A stretch of 64,000 nt of DNA. It comes from Tenacibaculum sp. MAR_2010_89. GTDB lineage: Bacteria; Bacteroidota; Bacteroidia; Flavobacteriales; Flavobacteriaceae. The notes under the pieces were generated by a model, which had not been told where the DNA came from, did not search any database, and was given only the letters and a program-made list of their open reading frames with translations. Positions 17,356-24,106 of the stretch are shown here, one piece after another. Within the stretch, counting starts at the first letter, position 1, and each line of letters starts with the position of its first letter. The position numbers were made by a program, and so were the translations under genes. Location: positions 1,798,001 through 1,862,000 of the forward strand of contig NZ_FNUB01000005.1 in assembly GCF_900105985.1 (NCBI RefSeq), in the 5' to 3' direction.

Positions 17356-18660
17356 ATGAATATACCTCAAACCAGTTTTCCGCGTGTTATAATAGTAGGT
17401 GGAGGTTTTGCTGGATTAGCAGTTGCAAGAGGATTGGAAAATCAAGAGCTTCAAGTAGTTTTAATTGATAAACATAATTACCATACATTTCAACCTTTAT
17501 TATATCAAGTAGCTACAGGTGGTTTAGAACCAGATAGTATTGCTTTTCCACTTAGAAAAAGATTTAATGATGTTGATAATTTTTATTTTCGTTTAGCTGA
17601 GGTTACCAATGTAAACGCTAAAAGAAATGTAATAGAAACATCTATAGGAAATTTAGAGTATGATAAATTGGTTATAGCTACTGGATCAACAACTAATTTT
17701 TTTGGAAATACTAATATTAAAAAATTTGCAATGGAAATGAAGTCTGTTCCGCAGGCATTAAACATCCGTAGTTTAGTATTAGAAAATTTTGAAGAAGCTT
17801 TACTAGAAAAGAATCTAGAGAAGCGTTTGGCTCTAATGAATTTTGTTATTGTGGGTGGAGGGCCTACAGGTGTTGAGTTAGCAGGTGCTTTAGCTGAAAT
17901 GAAAAAAGGTATTTTACCTAAAGATTATCCAGATTTAGATATAAGGCAAATGAAAATAAATCTAATTCAAAGTTCTGGAGAATTGTTAAAAGGAATGAGT
18001 AAGAAAGCTTCTGAAAAAGCAGAAGATTTCTTAATCAAATTAGGGGTTGATGTTTGGAAAAACTTACGAGTTTTAGATTATAATGGAGTAACTGTTAAAA
18101 CTGATGGAGAAGATCATTTTGATGCGCAAACAGTAATATGGGCAGCTGGGGTTAAAGGAGATGTAATTGAAGGTTTAGAAGGTACTTGTTTAGTTGAAAG
18201 AGCAAATAGATTTAAAGTTAGTAAGTATAGTAAAATACTTGGTTATGAAAATGTATATGCTGTAGGAGATGTTGCTTGTATGGAAACTGAAGGTTATAGT
18301 TATGGACATCCTATGATGGCTCAACCTGCAATTCAGCAGGGTAAGTTATTGGCGAAAAATATTATTCTCGAATTAAAGGGGAAAAAACTAAAGCCTTTTA
18401 TTTATAATGATAAAGGTTCAATGGCTACCATTGGAAGAAATAAAGCAGTAGTAGATTTACCAAAGCTGAAATTTCAAGGAGTGTTTGCTTGGTTTGTATG
18501 GATGTTTGTTCATCTTTTTTCATTAATAGGATTTAGAAACAAAGTAATTGTTTTTATGAATTGGGTGTATAACTATATTCGTTTTGATAGAGAAACTAGA
18601 CTGATTATTAGACCTTATAAAAAGAAAAATAAATATTCATTCGAAAAAGAAAATGTCTAA
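17356..18660 (+). CDS. ndh: Type II NADH dehydrogenase
   Basis: This 434-residue protein has two Rossmann motifs: the FAD site VIIVGGGFAGLAVA near residues 11-24 and the NADH site FVIVGGGPTGVELAGAL near 162-178. Also present are KHNYHTFQPLLYQVATGGL, typical of NDH-2, and the second FAD motif YAVGDVA near residue 300. The C-terminal 60 residues carry an amphipathic or hydrophobic membrane-binding segment (FAWFVWMFVHLFSLIGF). It transfers electrons from NADH to quinone at the cytoplasmic face without pumping protons. It has its own -7 box and heads a tightly overlapping four-gene cluster. It overlaps the zinc-ribbon gene by 8 bases. Confidence 0.95.
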   Translation: MNIPQTSFPRVIIVGGGFAGLAVARGLENQELQVVLIDKHNYHTFQPLLYQVATGGLEPDSIAFPLRKRFNDVDNFYFRLAEVTNVNAKRNVIETSIGNLEYDKLVIATGSTTNFFGNTNIKKFAMEMKSVPQALNIRSLVLENFEEALLEKNLEKRLALMNFVIVGGGPTGVELAGALAEMKKGILPKDYPDLDIRQMKINLIQSSGELLKGMSKKASEKAEDFLIKLGVDVWKNLRVLDYNGVTVKTDGEDHFDAQTVIWAAGVKGDVIEGLEGTCLVERANRFKVSKYSKILGYENVYAVGDVACMETEGYSYGHPMMAQPAIQQGKLLAKNIILELKGKKLKPFIYNDKGSMATIGRNKAVVDLPKLKFQGVFAWFVWMFVHLFSLIGFRNKVIVFMNWVYNYIRFDRETRLIIRPYKKKNKYSFEKENV

Positions 18661-18964
18661 AATCAAAACAAATATTAAATGTTCGAAGTGTGGAGTTTTT
18701 ACTGAGAATTCTGATTATTGTAAAAGTTGCGGAAATTTAATATCTCATAGAAAAAGACAAGAATTAAAAGTAGCTAAGTTTAAGCAAGAGCAGATTGAAG
18801 AGGTTAAAAAAGAATTAGAGAATCCAAATTTAGCAAAAAGACTAATAAAACATCCTTTTGTTTTGTACAGAGTTGCAGGTTGGGTATTACATTCTGTTTT
18901 TTTAGTTGTAAGTGCAATAGGGGCTTTTTTAGCATGGTTTATAGCTATGGTGGCAGCTGGATGA
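18653..18964 (+). CDS. Small zinc-ribbon membrane protein
   Basis: This 103-residue protein has an N-terminal treble-clef/zinc-ribbon with Cys10, Cys13, Cys23 and Cys26 (CSKC and CKSCG), a charged helical linker rich in Lys and Glu (about 34-65), and a C-terminal hydrophobic segment (about 72-102) that likely inserts in the membrane. The function is unknown; the layout suggests a tail-anchored cytosolic zinc ribbon. Its ATG lies inside the last codons of ndh (8-base overlap), and its TGA overlaps the next ATG, so it is translationally coupled on both sides, hinting at a role with ndh or the adjacent membrane protein. Confidence 0.75.
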   Translation: MSKIKTNIKCSKCGVFTENSDYCKSCGNLISHRKRQELKVAKFKQEQIEEVKKELENPNLAKRLIKHPFVLYRVAGWVLHSVFLVVSAIGAFLAWFIAMVAAG

Positions 18965-19317
18965 AAAAGAAAGGGTTGTTATACTATTTTTGTTTTTCAT
19001 GTTTACTTGGGAGTTTTGTTTATTTAGCTTCATTGTATAAGATAGAGCTACCTGGATTTGTTCGTTTTTATGTAAATGACTTTTTAATTGTTCCAATAGT
19101 TTTATCTATATGTTTGTATGTTTTAAGATGGAGTAAAGGAAATGAAAAATATTGTATTCCTATTTGGGGTGTATTATATATTTCTTTATTTTATTCAATT
19201 GTATTTGAGTTTTTTTTACCACAAACTAACATAAGGTATACATCGGATATTATAGATGTAGTTTTGTACTTTGTTAGTGGTTTTTTATTTTATCAACTTC
19301 AAAAAAAATATTCATGA
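18961..19317 (+). CDS. Small polytopic membrane protein
   Basis: This 118-residue protein is read from the ATG at 18961 (MKKKGLLYYF), which overlaps the TGA of the zinc-ribbon gene in an ATGA. A longer open frame upstream lies inside that gene and is not used. Four hydrophobic segments are visible (about 6-24, 36-54, 63-82 and 92-112) with short polar loops, so it is an integral membrane protein of unknown function. It overlaps the AraC-type gene by 4 bases (ATGA). Confidence 0.75.
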   Translation: MKKKGLLYYFCFSCLLGSFVYLASLYKIELPGFVRFYVNDFLIVPIVLSICLYVLRWSKGNEKYCIPIWGVLYISLFYSIVFEFFLPQTNIRYTSDIIDVVLYFVSGFLFYQLQKKYS

Positions 19318-20240
19318 GTTTACCCAATATTATTTCTAATAAAACTATCATAAGAGTAGGTAGAGCAATTGATTTTGTAGAAGAAAATTTAGATAGAAAA
19401 CTTAATTTAGAAGAGGTAGCAAAAGCTGCTTATTTTTCTCCATATCACTTTCATAGACTTTTTAAAATTGTAACTAAAGAAACACTTAATGAGTTTGTTT
19501 TTAGAAAAAGAATAGAAAAAGCGGCTCATTTTTTATTACATCAAAAAGAAAAAACAATAACAGAAGTGTCTGAAAAAGTAGGATTTACTAGTTTATCGTC
19601 CTTTTCTAGAGGATTTAAAAAATTTTATGGAGTTTCCCCAGAAGAATTTAAGAAACAAAGTCCAAGTAAATTTAGCAAGATTTGTAAAACCAAAAGCAAA
19701 GATGGTCAAATAGAGGTAAGGTTTGAGCAATATATTTACAATATTAATAATGCTTTAAACTGGATTAAAATGAATGCAATAAAAACAGATGTGAAAACAG
19801 TACCTGATATGGAGTTGGCTTATATAGGTTATCAAGGAAAAATGGATTTAATAGGTAACGCTTATAATGAACTTATTAAATGGGCAACTCCAAGAGGAGT
19901 AATGAATCAAGAAAATGTTAGAATGTTGACTATTTATCATGACAGTCCAAAAATAACTGATCCAAATAAGATTAGAATGAGTGCTTGTGTGGTGTTAAGT
20001 CAAAAAGTTACTTCAGATGGTCAAGTAAATTTGAAAGTATTACCTGCTACAAAGTGTATTGTTTCTCGTTTTGAAGTAACTTCAAAAGAGTTTCAACAAG
20101 CTTGGGAAAGTAGTTTTGTATGGATGAGTGAACAAGGGTATAGAAAATCAGAAAGAGATCCTTTTGAGATTTATTATAATAACGGGCAAGAGCATCCAAA
20201 TGGGAAATGGATTGTAGATTTGTGTATTCCCGTTGAATAG
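19314..20240 (+). CDS. AraC-family regulator with GyrI-like effector domain
   Basis: This 308-residue protein has an N-terminal AraC/XylS double helix-turn-helix (about residues 14-115; motifs LNLEEVAKAAYFSPYHFHRLFK and the second helix set KVGFTSLSSFSRGFKKFYGVSP), a linker, then a GyrI-like small-molecule binding domain (about 160-308; MELAYIGYQG... RMSACVVLSQ... WIVDLCIPVE). This is the Rob/SoxS-GyrI arrangement linked to multidrug or xenobiotic sensing. It overlaps the upstream membrane-protein gene by ATGA, so it is the last gene of the ndh cluster, and is followed by a strong terminator. Confidence 0.93.
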   Translation: MSLPNIISNKTIIRVGRAIDFVEENLDRKLNLEEVAKAAYFSPYHFHRLFKIVTKETLNEFVFRKRIEKAAHFLLHQKEKTITEVSEKVGFTSLSSFSRGFKKFYGVSPEEFKKQSPSKFSKICKTKSKDGQIEVRFEQYIYNINNALNWIKMNAIKTDVKTVPDMELAYIGYQGKMDLIGNAYNELIKWATPRGVMNQENVRMLTIYHDSPKITDPNKIRMSACVVLSQKVTSDGQVNLKVLPATKCIVSRFEVTSKEFQQAWESSFVWMSEQGYRKSERDPFEIYYNNGQEHPNGKWIVDLCIPVE

Positions 20241-20256
20241 ATTGAGAATAAAATTT

Positions 20257-20291
20257 AAATGCCGTTATTTTATTTTAAAATAACGGCATTT
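20257..20291. terminator. Bidirectional intrinsic terminator, 16-bp stem
   Basis: Perfect 16-base arms (20257-20272 and 20276-20291) around a TTT loop, with A-rich and T-rich flanks, lie between the convergent AraC/GyrI and DUF6428 genes. The core word is GCCGTTATTTTA. Confidence 0.85.
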
Positions 20292-20297
20292 TTATAT

Positions 20298-20771
20298 TTA
20301 GCAACAACCACTAGTTGGATCACAAGAAGATGTTTGTTTGTTTAAATCCGATAGGCTAACCTTAGGTTTCTTATTGGAAGTAATACCACATTGATCTTCA
20401 GCTAAACAAGCTGTTGCTTTATTAACTAGTAAAAAGTTTTTACTATTAAAATCTAAAGCATATTTACCAATAGTATCACCTTGATATTCTACTTCAATTT
20501 CTAAATCTTCAATACCTAAAGTTTTTTCTGATAACTCAATAATGTGAGTTAATTTTTCTGGGTGCAAACGATGGTCATAATCATCCTTGTTCCAAAGTTG
20601 AAAATTAACAACTTCTTCTTTTCTAACAGTTCCTCCGCAATCAATAAAGTGTTTACTTACTTTACCTACTTCAGTAACATGAAAGTGAGAAGGAACAAGG
20701 CTACCATCAGGTAATTCAAACGCAATAGTTTCTAATTTTTGAAGATGTTTTTTTATTTCTGAAAGTTTCAT
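20298..20771 (-). CDS. DUF6428 protein with cysteine-rich tail
   Basis: This 157-residue protein of the DUF6428 type is found in Bacteroidota next to arsenic-type ArsR genes. It has no membrane segment. The N-terminal part contains LPDGSLVPSHFHVTEVG and FIDCGGTVRKEEVVNFQLW, and the C-terminus ends SSCDPTSGCC, three closely spaced cysteines that could bind As(III) or another soft metal (inference). It lies 31 bases after arsR in a two-gene operon. A true arsenate reductase homolog is not next to it but lies about 37 kb away in broken form. Confidence 0.75.
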   Translation of the reverse strand: MKLSEIKKHLQKLETIAFELPDGSLVPSHFHVTEVGKVSKHFIDCGGTVRKEEVVNFQLWNKDDYDHRLHPEKLTHIIELSEKTLGIEDLEIEVEYQGDTIGKYALDFNSKNFLLVNKATACLAEDQCGITSNKKPKVSLSDLNKQTSSCDPTSGCC

Positions 20772-20802
20772 AGTGTTATGATTTTCTATTAAATTATTAT
20801 TG

Positions 20803-21132
20803 TTAACAGCAATTGTTATTTTTGTTTTCTTGTGAAAAAATACTTAATAATTTTTCTTGTATAATTGGCCAGTTTTCTTGATCAATACAATAGCAAACAC
20901 TAGTACCTTCAATATTGCCTTTAATGATTCCTGTATTTTTCAGTTCCTTTAAATGCTGTGATATGGTAGGTTGAGCTAAGCCAATTTCGTTTACTAAATC
21001 CCCGCAAATACATGATTTTATTTTTAAAATATGTTGAATTATTGCTATTCGAGCTGGATGCCCTAAAACTTTAGCGATTTTTGCAATATCATTTTGCTCT
21101 TCTGTAAATATTTCAGATTTAGTAAGGCCCAT
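20803..21132 (-). CDS. arsR: ArsR/SmtB-family metalloregulator
   Basis: This 109-residue winged-helix repressor has a recognition helix around LAQPTISQHLKELKNTGIIKG and a metal-sensing candidate CIC (Cys41, Cys43) in the segment KSCICGDLV, comparable to the ELCVCDL arsenic site of classical ArsR but with Gly following. The extreme C-terminus, NNNCC, offers two more cysteines. It is expected to repress its own operon (arsR-DUF6428) until As(III), Sb(III) or a related metal binds. A perfect 12-bp palindrome lies just upstream of its ATG. Confidence 0.92.
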   Translation of the reverse strand: MGLTKSEIFTEEQNDIAKIAKVLGHPARIAIIQHILKIKSCICGDLVNEIGLAQPTISQHLKELKNTGIIKGNIEGTSVCYCIDQENWPIIQEKLLSIFSQENKNNNCC

Positions 21133-21145
21133 TTAATTGATTATT

Positions 21146-21157
21146 ATATTGCAATAT
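21146..21157. promoter_or_regulatory. Candidate ArsR operator palindrome
   Basis: ATATTGCAATAT is a perfect 12-bp palindrome 14 bases upstream of the arsR ATG, in the 57-base gap before the flavoprotein gene. AT-rich dyads at this position are typical of ArsR-family operators, so autorepression is likely. Confidence 0.55.
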
Positions 21158-21189
21158 TACGATTAACAATTGTGTTTTAAAATTTTTAA

Positions 21190-21699
21190 TTAAAATAATT
21201 TTCTAAAAGTGTCGATGTTATCTTTTGCTTCAATAGTAATATTAGTTCCATCTTCTGTAAACCAAGCATGCGTGTCTCCAAGGTAGTTCATACCTAAATA
21301 ATTTGCGCTTTCAATAAAAGGCATAGTAAAACCTTGCTTTAAGTCGTTAGCACCAGAGTTACTAATCATAGCCATGTTTTTACCTCTCATTTTACGTCCT
21401 AACTCTTTCTTATAATGTAAAAGGTCAGACATCCTATCAAAAAAATCTTTTAAAATACCACTCATACTGTACCAATATACTGGTGTAGCAAACACAATAG
21501 TGTCGTATTTATTAATAATATCTTCTAGTAAAGGGATAAAATCATCTTCCTTGTTTTTGAATTCGTAATCAAATGGGCCTATGTTTTTGGTTTTTAGGTC
21601 GATAATGTCAAAATTTTCATCCTTGTTTAAATAATTAATTACTGTATTAGTATTACCGTAACTTTTTGAACTTCCTTGAATTATAATAGTTTTTTTCAT
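21190..21699 (-). CDS. Flavodoxin-like NAD(P)H-dependent FMN oxidoreductase
   Basis: This 169-residue protein has the flavodoxin fold: phosphate-binding loop GSSKSYGNTNTV near residues 9-20, then the second FMN loop FATPVYWYSMSGILKDFFDR near 72-91. It belongs to the NADPH-dependent FMN reductase/flavodoxin_2 group; reaction with quinones or other electrophiles is typical, but the substrate is unknown. It is cytosolic. It precedes arsR on the same strand with a 57-base gap that contains the arsR operator, so the two may or may not share a transcript. Confidence 0.88.
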   Translation of the reverse strand: MKKTIIIQGSSKSYGNTNTVINYLNKDENFDIIDLKTKNIGPFDYEFKNKEDDFIPLLEDIINKYDTIVFATPVYWYSMSGILKDFFDRMSDLLHYKKELGRKMRGKNMAMISNSGANDLKQGFTMPFIESANYLGMNYLGDTHAWFTEDGTNITIEAKDNIDTFRKLF

Positions 21700-21845
21700 G
21701 TGTTAAGTTTTGAATGGTTAAAATTCAAGAATAAAAACGAAAAATAATAATAAGAGTAATTGAATTAATTGATAAAAACCAAGATAAAATCAATCATTAA
21801 ACGCAGTAATTTTAGTACATTTATAGTATAATTACTATTTTTTTT

Positions 21846-22700
21846 ATGAACGTAGAACACTATAAGGTTTCCAAAGAAATTAAATTAAGTACTTTAAGTA
21901 CAAAAGAAGTAAAAGAAGATGCTAAAAAGGAGCTTAAAAAACTTCGAAAAAAAATTAGTGAATTACAGGATACTATGTATGCAGAAGGTAAATATGGTGT
22001 TTTGATATGTTTACAAGGAATGGATACTTCAGGAAAAGATAGTTTAATACGAGAAGTTTTTAAAGATGTTAATGCCCGAGGGGTAGAGGTACATAGTTTT
22101 AAAGTACCTACTGAATTGGAGTTAAAACATGATTTTTTATGGAGGCACTATATAGCACTTCCAGCTAAAGGAAAAATAGGTGTATTTAATCGTACTCATT
22201 ATGAAAATGTATTGGTTACAAGAGTACACCCTGAGTATGTGTTTTCAGAAAGTATTCCTACGGTAAAGAATTTAGAAGATTTAAATGATGATTTTTACCA
22301 TTCAAGAATGGATAGAATAAATCAATTTGAAAAGCATTTAGAAGAAAATGGAACTGTAGTTTTGAAATTCTTTTTAAATCTATCAAAAGATGAACAAAAG
22401 AATAGGTTATTACGACGTTTAAATATTCCGGAAAAGAATTGGAAATTTTCTGCAGGAGATTTAAAAGAACGTAAATTATGGGATAAATATCAGGAGTGCT
22501 ATGAAGATGTTTTAAATAGAACATCAACAAATTATGCGCCTTGGTATGTTGTTCCTGCTGATGATAAACCAACTGCAAGGTATATTGTAGCAAAAGTTTT
22601 ATTAGAAGAGCTACAACAATATAATTTTAAAGAGCCTACTTTATCACAAAAGGTGATAGATCAAATTGATGAATTTAAGGCACAATTAAATAACGAATAA
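21846..22700 (+). CDS. ppk2: Polyphosphate kinase 2, class III type
   Basis: This 284-residue protein has Walker A LQGMDTSGKDSLI near residues 56-68, the lid region with EVHSFKVPTELELKHDFLWR, Walker B-like GVFNRTHYENVLVTRV, then NRLLRRLNIPEKNWKFSAGDLKER. These fit the class III subset of PPK2 (polyphosphate:nucleotide phosphotransferase), which can use polyphosphate to phosphorylate both AMP and ADP. It differs from the two class I copies at 55661-57305, which have FEGRDAAGKGG. ATG at 21846; monocistronic or followed by the exonuclease 37 bases later. Confidence 0.93.
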   Translation: MNVEHYKVSKEIKLSTLSTKEVKEDAKKELKKLRKKISELQDTMYAEGKYGVLICLQGMDTSGKDSLIREVFKDVNARGVEVHSFKVPTELELKHDFLWRHYIALPAKGKIGVFNRTHYENVLVTRVHPEYVFSESIPTVKNLEDLNDDFYHSRMDRINQFEKHLEENGTVVLKFFLNLSKDEQKNRLLRRLNIPEKNWKFSAGDLKERKLWDKYQECYEDVLNRTSTNYAPWYVVPADDKPTARYIVAKVLLEELQQYNFKEPTLSQKVIDQIDEFKAQLNNE

Positions 22701-22737
22701 ATAAAAAGCTTTTATAAGCTTAACACAATAAAAATAA

Positions 22738-23565
22738 ATGGAATTAAATTTAAAAAAACCAATTGTATTTTTCGATTTAGAAACTACAGGAATAAGTATT
22801 GCAACAGATAGAATTGTTGAAATATCAATATTAAAAGTTTTTCCAAATGGAAATAAAGAAAGTAAAACATGGTTGGTAAACCCAGAAATTGAAATACCAG
22901 AAGCATCAACCGCTATTCATGGAATTACAAATGAGAAAGTAGTTACTGAACCAACTTTTAAAGATTTATCTGTAAAAATTAACGAAATGATTGAAGGTTG
23001 TGATTTGGCAGGATTCAATTCTAACCGATTTGACATTCCTTTATTAGCTGAAGAGCTGATGAGAGTTGGAATTGATTTTGATATGACTAATAGAAAGGCT
23101 ATTGATGTTCAAGTTATATTTCATAAAAAAGAACAAAGAACATTAAGTGCAGGGTATAAATTTTATTGTGGTAAAGATTTAGAAGGTGCTCATTCTGCTG
23201 AAGCTGATACCTTAGCAACCTATGAAATTTTATTAGCGCAACTAAGTAAATATGATGATATAGGAAACACTGTAGAAGAATTAAGTGAGTTTTCTTCTCA
23301 TACACAACGTGCAGATTTTGCTGGTTTTATTTTATTCAATGACGACAAGCAAGAAATTTTTTCTTTTGGTAAATACAAAGGGCGTTTAGTAGAGGATGTG
23401 TTAAAAGAAAATCCTGGATATAATTCCTGGATACAAAATGCAGATTTTCCTTTATACACTAAAAAGGTTTTACGACAAATAAAAGAAAGAATGACTGCAC
23501 CTGTTAAAACAATGTCTGATGATGAAAAATTAAAAGCATTACAGGCAAAGTTTAATATGAAGTAA
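22738..23565 (+). CDS. DEDDh 3'-5' exonuclease (DnaQ/ExoX-like)
   Basis: This 275-residue protein carries an N-terminal DnaQ-type exonuclease domain: FFDLETTGI with Asp13 and Glu15, NSNRFDIPLLAEEL, and GAHSAEADTLATYEIL with the His and Asp of the DEDDh set. A small C-terminal domain (about 205-255; FSFGKYKGRLVEDVLKENPG... W) resembles the C-terminal module of exonuclease X-like proteins. It probably trims DNA 3' ends in repair or proofreading and is not the polymerase III epsilon subunit proper. It follows ppk2 by 37 bases and precedes an uncharacterised gene by 18. Confidence 0.9.
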   Translation: MELNLKKPIVFFDLETTGISIATDRIVEISILKVFPNGNKESKTWLVNPEIEIPEASTAIHGITNEKVVTEPTFKDLSVKINEMIEGCDLAGFNSNRFDIPLLAEELMRVGIDFDMTNRKAIDVQVIFHKKEQRTLSAGYKFYCGKDLEGAHSAEADTLATYEILLAQLSKYDDIGNTVEELSEFSSHTQRADFAGFILFNDDKQEIFSFGKYKGRLVEDVLKENPGYNSWIQNADFPLYTKKVLRQIKERMTAPVKTMSDDEKLKALQAKFNMK

Positions 23566-23583
23566 TTAATAATACCAAAGAAA

Positions 23584-24069
23584 ATGTTTATAGAATATAA
23601 AAATTTACCTGACCATTCAAGAGTTTGGATATATCAAGCAGATAGAGAGTTTACTCAAGAAGAAATAGAATTAATAAGTGCTAAAGCTTTATTGTTTATT
23701 GATAATTGGACACGACACGGAGATGACTTAAAAGGATCGTTTACAATAAAATATAGTCAGTTTTTAGTACTAGCAGTTGACGAAGGTTTTAATAACGTTT
23801 CGGGATGTTCTATAGATTCTTCTGTACATTTTGTTCAAGAAATTGAAAAAGAATTAAATATTGATTTAATGGACAAAATGAATATTTCTTTTAAAGATGG
23901 AGAAAATATTAATATAGTTAAGTTGTCTGATTTTAAGAAGTTTGTAGACGATAAAAAAATAACTTCAAATACTATAGTATTCAACAATATGATAAATACA
24001 AAAGAAGATTTTGAAACAAAATGGGAAGTACCTGCAAACGAAAGTTGGCATAAACGATTTTTGGTATAA
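23584..24069 (+). CDS. Conserved flavobacterial protein of unknown function
   Basis: This 161-residue cytosolic protein starts MFIEYKNLPDHSRVWIYQADREF, with TRHGDDLKGSFTIKYSQFLVLAVDE and VSGCSIDSSVHFVQEIEKEL as strongest motifs, ending WEVPANESWHKRFLV. Proteins of this appearance are often labelled 'ABC transporter ATPase' in Bacteroidota, but no Walker A, signature or Walker B motif is present here, so that label should not be used. It sits in a same-strand run between the exonuclease and the GH3 fusion. The role is unknown. Confidence 0.8.
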   Translation: MFIEYKNLPDHSRVWIYQADREFTQEEIELISAKALLFIDNWTRHGDDLKGSFTIKYSQFLVLAVDEGFNNVSGCSIDSSVHFVQEIEKELNIDLMDKMNISFKDGENINIVKLSDFKKFVDDKKITSNTIVFNNMINTKEDFETKWEVPANESWHKRFLV

Positions 24070-24106
24070 CTATTGAGTTTAATAAAAGAGTATTTATAGT
24101 TGAAGT

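Noticed and set aside
18880..18960. Longer reading of the small membrane protein from an upstream in-frame ATG
   Set aside because: It would overlap the zinc-ribbon gene by 85 bases, whereas the ATG at 18961 gives a normal ATGA overlap and a normal membrane-protein start.
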